Assembly: GCF_002198095.1 (NCBI RefSeq)
Contig: NZ_NHMK01000036.1
Coordinates: forward strand, 1-64,000
DNA length: 64,000 bases
Reading direction: 5' to 3'
Source: Deinococcus indicus
GTDB lineage: Bacteria > Deinococcota > Deinococci > Deinococcales > Deinococcaceae
In this document: positions 31,043 through 40,506 of the stretch, in pieces
How the letters are laid out: each line of letters opens with the position of its first letter
How positions within the stretch are numbered: position 1 is the first letter of the stretch
The notes under the pieces: model-generated
Database searches by the model: none
Told to the model about the DNA's origin: nothing
Seen by the model: the letters and a program-made list of their open reading frames with translations, nothing else
Translations under genes and position numbers: made by a program

Positions 31043-31746
31043 CCTCTGTCCCCGGTGATCCAGATCAGCAGTCTGGAGGGCAGGTCCACCCGCTCCGACC
31101 GGCTCGCGCGGCCCGGCACGGCCCGCAGGTACCCGGCAGGCGGGGCCTCCGGGTCGCTGTCCAGCAGGTCGGCGTCCAGCGCGGCCAGTTCGCGTTGCAG
31201 GGCGCCCTCCAGGTCTGGCCCCGCCACCGGGCACCCGAAGCGCACGAAGGCCTCGGGTGCCTGCGCACCGCGCATCACGACCCGCAGCGCCACCGGCACC
31301 AGCGGCATGCCCGCCGCGCCCGCGATCCACGCCGCGCCCGGCTGCATGGCCCGCAGCGGCCCGGCCGGCTGCACCGCGCCCTCCGGGAACACCACCAGCC
31401 ACCCCACCCGCGCCCGGCGCACGCCCGCCCGGACCTCGTCTACGCGCACCGCGCCCACGCGCCGCAGGAACGGAAAGCGCGACAGCTGCCGCGCGCCCAT
31501 CAGCACCGCGAACTCATCACCCGCCCACAGGGCCGCCTCGCGCAGCACGTACCCGTCCCACCAGGAATGATGGTTCGGCGCCAGGACCGCGCCACCCACC
31601 GGGACCGGACCGCGCACCCACACGCCGCCCAGGCCGGCGCGCACGCTGCGGCTCACGCTGCGCGACAGCAGCCACGTCGCCCAGGCGTGACGGTCCCCCC
31701 CAGCCTGCCCGGCCCCGGACCGGGTGGGTGCGGACCTATCCGGCAC
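31039..31746 (-). CDS. PlsC-like 1-acyl-glycerol-phosphate-type acyltransferase
   Basis: 235 residues from a GTG. The acyltransferase motif [13 protein letters not shown] (NHxxxxD variant of HxxxxD), and motif [17 protein letters not shown], are present. [11 protein letters not shown] is a motif IV-like stretch. It may act on phospholipid or, given its place between cruF and a glycosyltransferase, on a carotenoid glycoside, as an acyltransferase does in staphyloxanthin synthesis. It overlaps cruF by 11 bases and the glycosyltransferase by 4. Confidence 0.75.
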   Translation of the reverse strand: MPDRSAPTRSGAGQAGGDRHAWATWLLSRSVSRSVRAGLGGVWVRGPVPVGGAVLAPNHHSWWDGYVLREAALWAGDEFAVLMGARQLSRFPFLRRVGAVRVDEVRAGVRRARVGWLVVFPEGAVQPAGPLRAMQPGAAWIAGAAGMPLVPVALRVVMRGAQAPEAFVRFGCPVAGPDLEGALQRELAALDADLLDSDPEAPPAGYLRAVPGRASRSERVDLPSRLLIWITGDRG

Positions 31747-32782
31747 GCGTCACCGCACGCCGACCCGGCCGCAGCGCCCGCGCCAGCCCCAACCCCAGCC
31801 CCATGGCGGCCAGCGTCACCGCCGCCTCCGCGTAGCGGCCCACCAGCACCAGCCCGCCCGGCAGGAAGAACGCCTCGGTCGCGTACACCACCCGGAAATC
31901 CAGGCCCTCACCGGCGCGGCGCGCACCGGGCAGCAGACTCAGGGACGGCACGCGGCTGGGCGGCACGTTCCCGTCCACCCGCTCCAGCCAGCCGGGCAGC
32001 GCCCAGCCCACCCCGGCCCGCCCGAACAGCCCCGGCGCCAGCCCCGTGAACACCCACGACAGGCCCCATCCGACCGCCCACCAGCCCAGGAAGTTCTGCA
32101 CCGGCGCGCCCGCCCACAGCGGAAGCGGGTCCGTCCACGTCCAGTACCCCTGCGCGGTCATCAGGGGTTCCAGGCCCACGTCCCACAGCATCATCAGCGC
32201 GCCCGCCAGCCACGGCCGCCCGCGCGACAGGCTCGTGGCCGTCAGCGTCAGCGCGAACCACCCCAGCGGCACGATCAACGGCACGGTCAGCAGCGTCGGG
32301 GCGGGCGCCCCCGCGTACGTGTACTCCCCGAACGGAATGCCCGTCCGGCTCCCCAGCAGTTCCACGCCCAGCCCCACCCCGAACGACACGACCAGCATCA
32401 GCGCCGCCCGCAGCCATCCCACGCGCTCCCACACGAACGCCAGCGCCGCCGCGCACAACGCCGCCGTACTCGCCAGCCCCAGCACCGGGAACCCCTCCGG
32501 CCACAGCGGCACCGGAATCTTCAGCGCCACGTACAGCGCCACCAGCGCCATCCAAGGCCGCGTCGCCGCCAGCAGCCCGGCCAGCCGCGCCCCCAGCACC
32601 TCCGGGAACTCCGCGCCCAGCGCGTCCCCCGCCAGCGCCAGCACGCCCGACAGAGGCAACCCCAGCGCAATCAACGCCCAGCCCACGGCGTTCCCGCCCA
32701 TGACCAGCAGCGCCCCCAGAAACGCCACACCCAGCGCCGCGAACGCCAGCCCGGCACGCCACACGGTGGGGGAAAACCTCAC
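31736..32782 (-). CDS. cruF: Carotenoid 1',2'-hydratase, CruF family
   Basis: 348 residues, about eight membrane helices, starting at a GTG that overlaps the NUDIX stop (GTGA). The DUF422/CruF region includes [50 protein letters not shown] and [10 protein letters not shown], the segments conserved between cyanobacterial CruF and D. radiodurans DR0091. It hydrates the psi end of the carotenoid to give the 1'-hydroxyl of deinoxanthin. The order CrtO-NUDIX-CruF is the same as I recall for DR0093-DR0092-DR0091. Confidence 0.85.
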   Translation of the reverse strand: MRFSPTVWRAGLAFAALGVAFLGALLVMGGNAVGWALIALGLPLSGVLALAGDALGAEFPEVLGARLAGLLAATRPWMALVALYVALKIPVPLWPEGFPVLGLASTAALCAAALAFVWERVGWLRAALMLVVSFGVGLGVELLGSRTGIPFGEYTYAGAPAPTLLTVPLIVPLGWFALTLTATSLSRGRPWLAGALMMLWDVGLEPLMTAQGYWTWTDPLPLWAGAPVQNFLGWWAVGWGLSWVFTGLAPGLFGRAGVGWALPGWLERVDGNVPPSRVPSLSLLPGARRAGEGLDFRVVYATEAFFLPGGLVLVGRYAEAAVTLAAMGLGLGLARALRPGRRAVTRAG

Positions 32783-33288
32783 GCCCGCACCGCCGCCAAC
32801 GCCGCGAAGTACGTGCCGGTCGCCTCCGACACGTCACCCGGCAGGGCTGCCAGCGGCCACCAGCGCACCTGCGCCGCGTCATCCGAGGCGCACGGCTCCC
32901 CACCTGCAAAGTCGGCCGTGAATACGTGCGTTTCCCAGGCGACTACATTCCCGTCCAGGTACGTGTGCCGGTGCGGGAATATGCCCAGTGAGCGCAGCGC
33001 GCCCACGCTTAGGCCCGTCTCCTCCTGCAATTCCCGCCGCGCCGTGTCCTCCGGCGACTCCCCGGCGTCCGCGCCGCCGCCCGGCACGTCCCACAGGTCG
33101 TTATCGCCCCGGCGCACCAGCAGGACTGCCTCACTCCGGATAACGGCTACCCCTGCACCCACGCGGCGCCTCGGACGCAGCCCCCGCCACCAGCGCCGGA
33201 TCACACGCGCCCCCGGCGAGATGGACGGAAGTGCAGAGAAACGGAAGTGCAGAGAAAGAGTGTCCATCCTCCATCCTCTATCAACCAT
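32779..33288 (-). CDS. NUDIX hydrolase
   Basis: 169 residues from the ATG at 33288, which has GAGGGAG just upstream and lies 8 bases after the crtO stop; an ATG at 33267 or a GTG nearer the domain are alternatives. The NUDIX box is [24 protein letters not shown], with the REL-x-EE core intact. NUDIX enzymes hydrolyse nucleoside diphosphates linked to another moiety. Deinococcus has many. Its place between crtO and cruF is conserved, but a role in pigment synthesis is not known. The N-terminal ~25 residues are encoded partly by a 16-bp tandem duplication and are unlikely to be conserved. Confidence 0.85.
   Translation of the reverse strand: MVDRGWRMDTLSLHFRFSALPSISPGARVIRRWWRGLRPRRRVGAGVAVIRSEAVLLVRRGDNDLWDVPGGGADAGESPEDTARRELQEETGLSVGALRSLGIFPHRHTYLDGNVVAWETHVFTADFAGGEPCASDDAAQVRWWPLAALPGDVSEATGTYFAALAAVRA
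33225..33256. repeat. Perfect 16-bp tandem duplication in the NUDIX N-terminal coding region
   Basis: ACGGAAGTGCAGAGAA occurs twice without interruption. Because 16 is not a multiple of three, gain or loss of one unit would shift the frame between the upstream start codons and the NUDIX domain. Confidence 0.9.
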
Positions 33289-33296
33289 CAACTCCC

Positions 33297-34832
33297 TCAC
33301 CGCCACCGGCGTCTCGTCAGGTCTTTCACGAGGACCTGCGCGGCGTTGCGGCCCGACGCGCCCATGATGCCGCCGCCGGGGTGGGTGCTCGCGCCGGTCA
33401 GGTAGAGGCCCTGCACGCCGGGCCAGCGGTACTGGCTGGCTTTCATCCAGGGGCGGAAGGAGAACATCTGGTCGAAGCTCATTTCGAGGTGCATGACGTT
33501 CCCGCGGTGCAGGCCGAGGTTGGTTTCTAACCACTGCGGGGTCTGGACGAGTTCGCCGACGATGGTGTCGCGGGTGCCGGGCGCGTAGTGTTCGAAGGCG
33601 TTCAGGATGTTCTCGCGGGCCTCGGCCGTTCGGGTTTCCCAGGAGCCGCTGCTCAGTTCGTAGGGGTAGTACTGCGCCCAGAGCCACAGGGCCTCGCCGC
33701 CGGGCGGGGCGAGCGAGTCGTCCACGGCGCTGAAGCTCATGGCGATCAGGGGCGGGTCGCTGGTGGGTTCGCCCGCGAGGTACTCTCCGTAGCCTTTCAT
33801 GAGCTGCTGTTCGTTCTTGATCAGCAGGCCCAGGCCGACGCGGCTGTCGGGTTCCCGGTGGTTGCGGTATTTGACCTTCTCGCTCAGGGCGAGGCGCAGG
33901 ACCATGCCGAAGCCGTTGCCCACGCGGACCTGCCGGGCGGCGGCGGGTACATGCTCGTCCGGCAGGGCGCCCGCGGTGGTGAGGACGTGCGCACCGGACA
34001 CGACGGCGCGGGCGGTGTACGTCTCGCCGTTCTCCAGCCGGATGCCCTGAGCCTTCCCATCCTTGACGAGGATGTCCTTCACGGGCGCGTTCACGAACAC
34101 CTGCCCGCCATCGGATTCGATGGCGCGTTTCAGGGCTTTCGTCAGGCCGCCGCTGCCACCCTTGGGCCGCGCCACGCCGCCCTCGTGGTACAGCGGGTGC
34201 CACAGCAGAAACGGCGCACTCAGCGGGTCGCTGGGCGGCGGGCCGCTCTGCGCGGCCATCCACACCAGTGGGGCGCGGACCCGCTCGTCCGTGAAGTACT
34301 CCCGCGCCACGTCCCCGTACGGGCGCAGGATGCGCGGCAGTTGCTCCATCCAGTCCTTGCCCTTGCCGCTGGACACGACCATCTTGCCCATGTCCAGCGG
34401 TCCCGGCGCCGAATTGAACAGGTCCGCCACGGAGCGCGCGAACGGCGTCCAGTCGTCCAGGAATTTCGTGTACGCCTCGCCCTGACCGGGGAACAGTGCC
34501 TCCAGTTCCCGCGCCGTGCGCCCGGCGTCGCGGTGGATGAACCAGGGCGTCTCGCCGTCCGACGCGTGGAACATCGGGTCCACATCCAGGTAGTGCAGGC
34601 CGTGCCGGGTCAGTTCCAGTTCCCGCACCACGGGCGTCATGCGGATCAGGATGTGCGCGCTCCCGCCGTAATCGAAGCGGTACCCCGGCACGAGTTCCTC
34701 GGTGCTGACCGCCCCGCCCACGATGTGTCGCCGCTCGAACACGCCCACCTTCAGGCCCGCCTTCGCGGCGTACGCGGCCGTCACCAGCGCGTTGTGGCCC
34801 GCTCCCATCACGATCACGTCGAAATCCGGCAT
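33297..34832 (-). CDS. crtO: CrtO-type beta-carotene/carotenoid ketolase
   Basis: 511 residues, the length I recall for D. radiodurans CrtO (DR0093). FAD-binding N-terminus: [20 protein letters not shown], then [17 protein letters not shown]. The C-terminal FAD signature is [20 protein letters not shown]. The CrtO family is related to phytoene desaturases but adds the 4-keto group to the carotenoid ring. The ATG at 34832 was chosen by homology of the Rossmann start and a CAGACT box 7 bases upstream. It heads the operon crtO-NUDIX-cruF-acyltransferase-glycosyltransferase. Confidence 0.88.
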   Translation of the reverse strand: MPDFDVIVMGAGHNALVTAAYAAKAGLKVGVFERRHIVGGAVSTEELVPGYRFDYGGSAHILIRMTPVVRELELTRHGLHYLDVDPMFHASDGETPWFIHRDAGRTARELEALFPGQGEAYTKFLDDWTPFARSVADLFNSAPGPLDMGKMVVSSGKGKDWMEQLPRILRPYGDVAREYFTDERVRAPLVWMAAQSGPPPSDPLSAPFLLWHPLYHEGGVARPKGGSGGLTKALKRAIESDGGQVFVNAPVKDILVKDGKAQGIRLENGETYTARAVVSGAHVLTTAGALPDEHVPAAARQVRVGNGFGMVLRLALSEKVKYRNHREPDSRVGLGLLIKNEQQLMKGYGEYLAGEPTSDPPLIAMSFSAVDDSLAPPGGEALWLWAQYYPYELSSGSWETRTAEARENILNAFEHYAPGTRDTIVGELVQTPQWLETNLGLHRGNVMHLEMSFDQMFSFRPWMKASQYRWPGVQGLYLTGASTHPGGGIMGASGRNAAQVLVKDLTRRRWR

Positions 34833-34930
34833 CACGCGCAGTCTGCCACGCCCGCGCCCCGGCAGAGCGTCACCCCGCACGCAGAAGCGGCCCGCCCACT
34901 CCCCCCGCCGCGGCCGGTGCATCATGGACC

Positions 34931-35338
34931 ATGCCGCCCTTCCGCATCCGCCGCCTGGGACCCGGCGACGAGGCCGCCCTGGAACGCCTCGCGCACGACG
35001 AGACGGACTTCACGGACGAACCGCCCAGCCCGCCCCTGACCCTGGACGCCGCCCGCGCGTACCTGAACGACCCCGGCGTGTGGCACTGGCACGCCGAGGA
35101 CGACAGCGGCGACCCGCTGGACGTGATGTTCGAGGAGATCGGCGTCCGCCAGTCCTGGCGGGGGCGCGGGGTGGGCCGCGCCCTGGTCGCGGCCCTGCAC
35201 GCCCACATGCGCGAACAGGGCATTCGCAACGTGTGGGTGGCCGCCGACAGCGAGGAGGCGCAGGCGTTCTACCGCGCCTGCGGGTACGACACCGACGAGT
35301 TGCAGGGCGTGATCCTCAGCCGGACCCTGGACGGCTGA
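34931..35338 (+). CDS. GNAT-family N-acetyltransferase, short
   Basis: 135 residues. The acetyl-CoA-binding motif A is [20 protein letters not shown], and the C-terminal [13 protein letters not shown] is typical. The region between the N-terminal helices and strand 4 is shorter than usual ([10 protein letters not shown] joins directly to [12 protein letters not shown]), so strands 2-3 may be partly missing through an internal deletion. The substrate is unknown. It is divergent from crtO. Confidence 0.8.
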   Translation: MPPFRIRRLGPGDEAALERLAHDETDFTDEPPSPPLTLDAARAYLNDPGVWHWHAEDDSGDPLDVMFEEIGVRQSWRGRGVGRALVAALHAHMREQGIRNVWVAADSEEAQAFYRACGYDTDELQGVILSRTLDG

Positions 35339-35380
35339 ACCTGCGCGACAGAGGCAAGAGCAGACAGATAGTCTTCCATA

Positions 35381-35409
35381 TTGACTTTATGTTGTATAAG
35401 TACAACAAT
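35381..35409 (+). promoter_or_regulatory. Promoter and palindromic operator of the XRE regulator
   Basis: TTGACT (35381-35386), 17 bases, then AACAAT (35404-35409), 7 bases before the ATG at 35417. Between them lies a perfect inverted repeat, GTTGTA-TAAG-TACAAC (35391-35406), overlapping the -10 region. This is the expected layout for autorepression by the XRE protein encoded immediately downstream. Confidence 0.65.
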
Positions 35410-35416
35410 ACGTACC

Positions 35417-35689
35417 ATGGTTGCCAAGTCCGCCGGGCGTTCCGCCGCCCTTACCCTTTACAACCGACTCCCTGTCCTGCGGGCCGAGCGGGGCCTGTCA
35501 CGCCAGGATCTGGCTGCCGCTGTCGACGTGAACTACCAGACCATCGGCTACCTGGAACGCGGCGAATACGCGCCCAGCCTTGACCTCGCCTTCCGCCTCA
35601 GCGACTACTTCGGCCTGCCCATCGAGGCGATCTTCTCCCGCGCGCCCTTCACCCCCCTCAGCGAGAAAGTCTACGGAGGTTCAGCATGA
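35417..35689 (+). CDS. XRE-family helix-turn-helix regulator
   Basis: 90 residues. A Cro/C1-type helix-turn-helix occupies residues ~18-72: LPVLRAERGLSRQDLAAAVD, VNYQTIGYLERGEYAPSLDL. The ending GLPIEAIFSRAPF is typical of the small YozG/HTH_3 regulators found with membrane proteins. The ATG at 35417 follows a promoter containing a perfect palindrome, so it probably represses itself. Its stop overlaps the start of a membrane protein gene (ATGA). Confidence 0.88.
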   Translation: MVAKSAGRSAALTLYNRLPVLRAERGLSRQDLAAAVDVNYQTIGYLERGEYAPSLDLAFRLSDYFGLPIEAIFSRAPFTPLSEKVYGGSA

Positions 35690-36171
35690 ACACCGTCATT
35701 CCCGTCCGCCCCCTGCCCACACAGGCCCGCCGTCGCCAGATCGTCACCGTGTATGCGGCCGGGCTGCTGACGGCCCTGACCGTATTTCTGCTGCGCCTGA
35801 CCGGTTCGTTCGACGCGGCTTTCGACGCGGGGCGCGGACCCATACTGGCCACCCTGGCCCTGGCGACCGCTGCCATCCTTCTCGGAGTGGCGCACCTTGC
35901 CTTTCCGGATCGTCTGGGGCTGCCTCGTGCCGATGCTGCGTATCTGGATGAACGGCAGGCCTCGCGGATCGCGCAGGCGAACTCATTGGCCTACCGCTGG
36001 GTGGTCAAGGTACTCCTGTTCTGCGTGGTCCTCTTCGTCTTCTTCGGTCCCAGCCTCCCTGCTTTCGAACGACCGGATGGCCTTCAGGGTGTCGCGCTCC
36101 TGACTCTGCTGTTCATCCCTTTTCTTCCCACTGCAATTCTCGCCTGGACCGAGCCCGACACAGCCGAGTAA
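35686..36171 (+). CDS. Four-helix membrane protein paired with the XRE regulator
   Basis: 161 residues with four hydrophobic helices (near residues 22-36, 53-72, 104-122 and 136-153). No signal peptide or catalytic motif was seen. GGAGG precedes the ATG by 7 bases. Two-gene units of a small XRE repressor and a DUF2178-like or similar membrane protein are frequent in bacteria and archaea, with unknown role. The pair is likely cotranscribed. Confidence 0.75.
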   Translation: MNTVIPVRPLPTQARRRQIVTVYAAGLLTALTVFLLRLTGSFDAAFDAGRGPILATLALATAAILLGVAHLAFPDRLGLPRADAAYLDERQASRIAQANSLAYRWVVKVLLFCVVLFVFFGPSLPAFERPDGLQGVALLTLLFIPFLPTAILAWTEPDTAE

Positions 36172-36173
36172 AC

Positions 36174-36276
36174 CCAGTACGGGTCCGTATGGATCGGGTG
36201 AGAGTCTCCGGGAATGGAGTTGACAACCGCCTGCCTTTCCGGCTGGAGGCCGAAACAGACGGAATTCGTCCCAGCA
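36174..36276 (+). repeat. Possible diverged copy of the dispersed repeat
   Basis: GGGTCCGTATGG near the left end and ACAGACGGAATTCGTC near the right end resemble the ends of the 20500 element (compare CGGAATCCGTAT). It begins right after a stop codon, like copies B and C. The internal hairpin is not conserved, so this is tentative. Confidence 0.3.
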
Positions 36277-36303
36277 GACAGAGGCGAGTAAGAGTGAGGG
36301 GGG

Positions 36304-36309
36304 TACGCT
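36304..36309 (+). promoter_or_regulatory. Leaderless-type -10 box
   Basis: TACGCT followed by 7 bases and the ATG at 36317. Confidence 0.5.
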
Positions 36310-36316
36310 GTGACGC

Positions 36317-36547
36317 ATGTTCGGTCGTCGCGTGCCCCCCCATATCGTGTTCGCCTCTAGCGTTGCGCTGGCCGCGTTGTGTGCGGTGCTGGCGTTCCTG
36401 GCCGCGCAGTCCCAGAGTTGGGTGTGGGTGGCGGTGGCGGCGGTGCTGGCCGTGTGGTTCGCGGTGGATGCGTTCCGGTCGTTCTCGTGGGTTCAGGAGA
36501 AGAAACGCCTGGATGCCGAGAAGGCCGCCCGGAACGGTCACCGCTGA
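36317..36547 (+). CDS. Small two-helix membrane protein
   Basis: 76 residues. Two membrane helices (VFASSVALAALCAVLAFLAA and WVWVAVAAVLAVWFAVDAF) are followed by a basic cytoplasmic tail (EKKRLDAEKAARNGHR). No family recognised. The promoter-like box directly upstream and the ordered hydrophobic pattern support a real gene. Function unknown. Confidence 0.6.
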   Translation: MFGRRVPPHIVFASSVALAALCAVLAFLAAQSQSWVWVAVAAVLAVWFAVDAFRSFSWVQEKKRLDAEKAARNGHR

Positions 36548-36569
36548 GGGGCCGCCACCACCTTCTGCC

Positions 36570-37178
36570 TCACTGTGACTGCCCTGCGGTCGCGGTTTTC
36601 CTGATCCAGTAGCGCATGGGTTTGGGCGTTTCGTGGTCGTCGCCCAGATCCTTCCAGCTCAGGGTGGTGGTCAGGTCCGGGCGTTCGGTGTAGCCGCGCG
36701 CGGCCCAGAAGGCGTGGTGCGTGCGGTACGGGGTGGGCCGCGCCGGGTGGTTGTCCGGGCGCTGTACAGCGCAGAACGCGGTGGTGTGCAGGCCCAGGCG
36801 TGCGGCGTGCGCCTCGCGGTGGTCGAAGAAGGCGTGGCCCAGGCCGCGTCCGCGGTACTCGGCGGTCAGGACGCTCTCGCCCAGGTACAGCACGTCCTGC
36901 GGGTCGAATTCCGGGGCGTGCAGCGGCGCGCGGATGTCGTCGGTCTCCTGCGCGAGCGGCAGGGCGCTGCTGGCCCCGACGATGGTGTCGCCGTTGCGGG
37001 CCAGCACGATGATGGCGTCCGGGGCGTCCAGGTACGTCTGCAGGTAGCGTTCCTCGTAGGCGGGGTCGCCGTCGTACAGGTACGGGTACGCGCGGAACAC
37101 CAGGGTTCGCAGGCGGGCCAGCGCGGGAATGAACGGGGCGAGGTCCGCGCCGCCGACGGTGGTGACGCTCAGGCTCAA
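36570..37178 (-). CDS. GNAT-family N-acetyltransferase
   Basis: 202 residues from a TTG at 37178 that overlaps the stop of the SnoaL-like gene (TTGA). The acetyl-CoA-binding motif is TAEYRGRGLGHAFFDHREAH; FWAARGYTERPDL is the C-terminal strand region. YLGESVLTAEYRGRGLG and the length fit the larger GNATs that often modify small molecules. The frame stays open upstream behind the neighbouring gene, but no better start was seen. The substrate is unknown. Confidence 0.8.
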   Translation of the reverse strand: MSLSVTTVGGADLAPFIPALARLRTLVFRAYPYLYDGDPAYEERYLQTYLDAPDAIIVLARNGDTIVGASSALPLAQETDDIRAPLHAPEFDPQDVLYLGESVLTAEYRGRGLGHAFFDHREAHAARLGLHTTAFCAVQRPDNHPARPTPYRTHHAFWAARGYTERPDLTTTLSWKDLGDDHETPKPMRYWIRKTATAGQSQ

Positions 37179-37600
37179 GCGCTGCCCTGCTCGACCTGCC
37201 GGGTCCAGTCCGCGAGGTTGTAGTAGTTGGTGACGCGCGCGATCTTCCCGCCGCGCAGGTCGAAGAACGCCCCGACCGGCAGCACGTAGCGCTGCCCTTG
37301 CGCTTTGGGCAGGCCGGGGTCGGTTCTCAGGTACTCGCCGTGAATGACGAACTCGGCGCTGGCGCGCGTGCCGTCCGGGGTGGCCATGACGACCACGTCC
37401 TCGGCCCGCTCGCGGTAGTGGGCGTCCATCTTTGCTAGGAAGGCCCGGAACGCCTCCAGGCCGGTCTGGGTGTCGCCCTCGTTGATGTCGTGTCGCACGT
37501 CGTCGGTCAGCAGGGCCAGCATGCCCGCCGCGTCGCCGCGGTTGAAGGCGTCGTAGTAGGCCTGCACGAGCTGAACGGCTGTCTGGGTGGCGTCGGTCAT
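37175..37600 (-). CDS. SnoaL/NTF2-like protein (ketosteroid-isomerase-type fold)
   Basis: 141 residues. VQLVQAYYDAFNRGDAAGML, then LLTDDVRHDI, is the standard opening of the SnoaL-like cone fold, and the end GAFFDLRGGKIARVTNYYNL is the matching final strand. The family includes polyketide cyclases and many uncharacterised proteins. The ATG at 37600 follows TATCCT at 7 bases. It is coupled to the downstream acetyltransferase by a 4-base overlap. Confidence 0.82.
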   Translation of the reverse strand: MTDATQTAVQLVQAYYDAFNRGDAAGMLALLTDDVRHDINEGDTQTGLEAFRAFLAKMDAHYRERAEDVVVMATPDGTRASAEFVIHGEYLRTDPGLPKAQGQRYVLPVGAFFDLRGGKIARVTNYYNLADWTRQVEQGSA

Positions 37601-37607
37601 GCCCGTC

Positions 37608-37613
37608 AGGATA
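37608..37613 (-). promoter_or_regulatory. Leaderless-type -10 box of the SnoaL-like gene
   Basis: TATCCT on the minus strand, 7 bases before the ATG at 37600. Confidence 0.5.
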
Positions 37614-37804
37614 CGGCAGTCGCCCGGCCGGGCCGTCCGTGCGCGCGTCATGGAACGCCCAGGCTTCCCTCATGAGGCCCGGCCATGCTGCCCTGCGGGG
37701 AAATGTGCGGTCACGCGCGAGTATTTCTGCTACTTTAGGAACAATTTACCCACACCTGCCGCGCCCAGAACGCCCAGGGACGCTTTCAACGGAGGAGTCA
37801 ACGC

Positions 37805-39214
37805 GTGAAATCAATCCGGTACATCGTTACCCGCCCCTGCCTGCAGGAAGGCAGCCTGCGCCTCCTCAAGTACCTGGAAAGCACCTTCCCGAACGCGGGA
37901 CCGGCCGTACTGGTCGACGAGAAGGGCGAGGAGCACGCGGTGCAGGTGGACCTGGACCGCATGCGGGTGTGGGGGCTGGGCGGGCTGTACCACGCGCAGC
38001 ACCTGGGCGTGAACGACGTGCTGATCCTCACGCTGCTCGCTCCGGGGCGCTATCAGGTCGAGACGGTCGTCAAGCCGCACGCGCCGCAGCCGCCGCCCCG
38101 CCGGGAGGTGCCGCGCGTCCCGGAGACGCGGCGCGTGGTGGTGTCGTCCACGCCGCACGTCCGGGAGGTCCGCCTGCAGGAGGTCCGTCCGGAAGCGCCG
38201 GCCACCCGTCCCCCTGAACCGCGCCCCGCCCAGGCTCCCGAGGCCCGCTCCTCCGAGGGCCGCGCCGCGCGTCAGCCCGAGCCGCGCGTGACCGAGGTGC
38301 GCGCCGCCGATGCTCGTTCCGCCGAGGTCACCCCGCAGCGGCCCGCGCCGGTCGCCCTGACCCCGGACCTGCCGGCCGCCGGAACGGGCGGAACGGCCGT
38401 CCCCGCCGGCGGGAGCAGCGCCGTGCGTCCCGTGGTGTCCGGACGCTCCGCCGCGCCGCTGCGGACGCTGGACGTGACCTTCGAGACGCCGGAACGCACT
38501 CCGCTGGCAGCCGGGCCGGTCGCCAGCGGCCCGGTCCTGTCCGCCGCGTCCCTGGACGCCGAGCCGCAACTCGCGGAACTCGCGCGCCTGACCGGCTACC
38601 GCCTGGAACACCTGGGCGGCGGCGTGCTGCGCCTGAACGCCGAACTCGGCACCCACGGGTACTCGGTGCTCGTGGCGACCAGCGAGGCCGCGCTTCAGAC
38701 GCCCGCCTGGAAGGAGAACGCCGACTACTGCGTGCTGCTGACCACCGAGGACGGCCGCCCCGCGAACACGCCCTGCCTGACCCGCGAGGCGCTGACCGCG
38801 CTGATCGAGCACGCCCACCTCGCGCCGCTGTCCCCGGTGGACCTGCGCGGCTACTGGAAGGCCGGCAGCATCGACCTGGAGTCGGCGGCCAGCGTGGCGG
38901 AACTCGTCAGTTCCCACCTCGCGCAGCGCGGCGCGTTCAGCTTCGTGCTGCTCACGCTGTCGCAGCAGCCGGCGCACTCGGTGGTCAGCGTCCCGCGCCT
39001 CGCGGAGCGGCTGGGCAGCGGCGTGAACTACGCCGAGCTGGGCAGCATCCTCGACACCCTGACCCGCCCGCCGTTCCTGGCCCTGACACCGCTGCCCGGC
39101 GGGCAGTACCTGCTGCGCGTGGGCGTGCCGGACCTGCTGAACGAACTGGCCGAGTACGCCGACGGCGTGCGCCGCCGCGTGCGTCCCGCCGCGCGTGAGG
39201 CCGTGCCCGCCTGA
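37805..39214 (+). CDS. Unrecognised two-domain protein with a long Pro/Arg/Glu-rich linker
   Basis: 469 residues from a GTG with GGAGGAG upstream. Residues 1-95 form a compact alpha/beta domain ([40 protein letters not shown]). Residues ~95-255 are low complexity, rich in Pro, Arg, Glu and Ala with repeated short units ([21 protein letters not shown]), probably disordered. Residues ~260-460 form a second mixed domain ([60 protein letters not shown]). No membrane segment or signal peptide is seen. I recognise no family; it looks Deinococcus-specific. A DNA- or RNA-associated role would fit the basic linker but is a guess. Confidence 0.75.
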   Translation: MKSIRYIVTRPCLQEGSLRLLKYLESTFPNAGPAVLVDEKGEEHAVQVDLDRMRVWGLGGLYHAQHLGVNDVLILTLLAPGRYQVETVVKPHAPQPPPRREVPRVPETRRVVVSSTPHVREVRLQEVRPEAPATRPPEPRPAQAPEARSSEGRAARQPEPRVTEVRAADARSAEVTPQRPAPVALTPDLPAAGTGGTAVPAGGSSAVRPVVSGRSAAPLRTLDVTFETPERTPLAAGPVASGPVLSAASLDAEPQLAELARLTGYRLEHLGGGVLRLNAELGTHGYSVLVATSEAALQTPAWKENADYCVLLTTEDGRPANTPCLTREALTALIEHAHLAPLSPVDLRGYWKAGSIDLESAASVAELVSSHLAQRGAFSFVLLTLSQQPAHSVVSVPRLAERLGSGVNYAELGSILDTLTRPPFLALTPLPGGQYLLRVGVPDLLNELAEYADGVRRRVRPAAREAVPA

Positions 39215-39339
39215 GCGTCCCTGCCCCCGACGCGCCCCCCGGACCCTGACAGGCCGGGGGGCGCGTCCATCCAATGGGGGCCAGTGGGGGCCAGGGGGGG
39301 ATGGTGTCCGCCGCGCCCGTCGCGTCCGGACGGGCGCCC

Positions 39340-39345
39340 TACACT
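39340..39345 (+). promoter_or_regulatory. Leaderless-type -10 box of mutY
   Basis: TACACT followed by 6 bases and a GTG at 39352. This fixes the mutY start, since upstream in-frame codons would lie before the promoter. Confidence 0.6.
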
Positions 39346-39351
39346 GCCCCC

Positions 39352-40416
39352 GTGTCCCCGTCCGCCGCTGGCCCGTCTGTTGCGCCCCCGTCCGTTCCGG
39401 TCTCCCCGCTCCCGCTTCCGGAGCTGCGCGCGGCGCTGCTGGCGTGGTTCGACCGCACCGGCCGCTCCCTGCCCTGGCGGGCCGGCGCCGAGGGCGCGCG
39501 GGACCCCTACCGCGTGTGGGTGGCGGAAATCCTGCTCCAGCAGACGCAGGTGGCGCGTGGGCAGATCTACTATGACCGCTTTCTGACAGCCTTCCCGACC
39601 GTGCAGGCGCTGGCCGACGCGCCGCAGGAGGCGGTCCTGAAAGCCTGGGAGGGCTGCGGGTACTACGCCCGCGCCCGCAACCTGCACCGCGCCGCGCAGC
39701 AGGTCGCGCAGGACGGCTTCCCCGGCTCGTACGACGGGTGGCTGGCCCTGCCGGGCGTCGGGCCGTACACGGCGGCGGCCGTCAGCAGCCTCGCCCTGAA
39801 CGAGGCGCGCGCCGTGAACGACGGCAACGTCCGCCGCGTCCTGGCCCGCCTGCACGCCGAACCGCAGCCCACGCCCGCCTGGGTGCAGGCCCGCGCGGAC
39901 GCGCTGCTGGACCCGGCGCGGCCCGGCGCGTGGAACGAGGCGGTCATGGACCTGGGCGCCACGGTCTGCACGCCCGCCGCGCCCCGCTGCGACGCCTGCC
40001 CGCTGCGGGTGTGGTGCGCGGCGTTCGCGTCCGGCACGCCCGCGGCCTATCCGGCCCCGAAGGTCCGCGCCGCCGCGCAGGAGGTGACGGTCGTGGCGGT
40101 GCTGATCGGCACGCCGCACCGCGCGGTTCTGGAACGCCGCAGCGGCGCGCTGCTGGGCGGCCTGATGGGCCTGCCTGCCGAACCGCTCGCCGCCGGCGAG
40201 ACCGTGCAGGACGCCCTGACGCGGCTGTGCGCCCGCCTGCCTGCCCGTCCCGGCGCGTTCCTGGGCCGCCTGACGCACGCCATGACGCACCGCCGCGTCA
40301 CGCTGCACCTGCACGCCGCGCAGGCCGACCTGCCGCTCCGCATGGTGGCTGACGAAGCCCTGTCCCGGCTGGATCAGAAGGCGCTGGCCCTGGCCGCGCA
40401 GCCCGCCCTGCTGTAG
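39352..40416 (+). CDS. mutY: A/G-specific adenine DNA glycosylase
   Basis: 354 residues from a GTG. It removes adenine mispaired with 8-oxoguanine. The catalytic Glu is Glu59 in [11 protein letters not shown]; the helix-hairpin-helix is [12 protein letters not shown] (134-145) with the catalytic Asp in NDGNVRRV (Asp157). The 4Fe-4S loop C206-x6-C213-x2-C216-x5-C222 is intact. The C-terminal NUDIX-like domain that reads 8-oxoG follows ([34 protein letters not shown]). It belongs to the oxidative DNA repair set expected in Deinococcus. Confidence 0.95.
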   Translation: MSPSAAGPSVAPPSVPVSPLPLPELRAALLAWFDRTGRSLPWRAGAEGARDPYRVWVAEILLQQTQVARGQIYYDRFLTAFPTVQALADAPQEAVLKAWEGCGYYARARNLHRAAQQVAQDGFPGSYDGWLALPGVGPYTAAAVSSLALNEARAVNDGNVRRVLARLHAEPQPTPAWVQARADALLDPARPGAWNEAVMDLGATVCTPAAPRCDACPLRVWCAAFASGTPAAYPAPKVRAAAQEVTVVAVLIGTPHRAVLERRSGALLGGLMGLPAEPLAAGETVQDALTRLCARLPARPGAFLGRLTHAMTHRRVTLHLHAAQADLPLRMVADEALSRLDQKALALAAQPALL

Positions 40417-40494
40417 CCCGCGCTGCTGTGACCGCCCCCACACGCGCGGCCGCCGCTTCGTCCGTTCGGGGGACGCGCCGCCCGCCCGCCGCGT

Positions 40495-40500
40495 TAGACT
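40495..40500 (+). promoter_or_regulatory. Leaderless-type -10 box of uppS
   Basis: TAGACT followed by 6 bases and the ATG at 40507. Confidence 0.6.
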
Positions 40501-40506
40501 GGGCGC

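Noticed and set aside
37680..37804. Radiation/desiccation response motif before the 37805 gene
   Set aside because: The AT-rich stretch there does not contain the 17-bp palindrome expected for the RDRM, and no copy was noticed elsewhere in the window.
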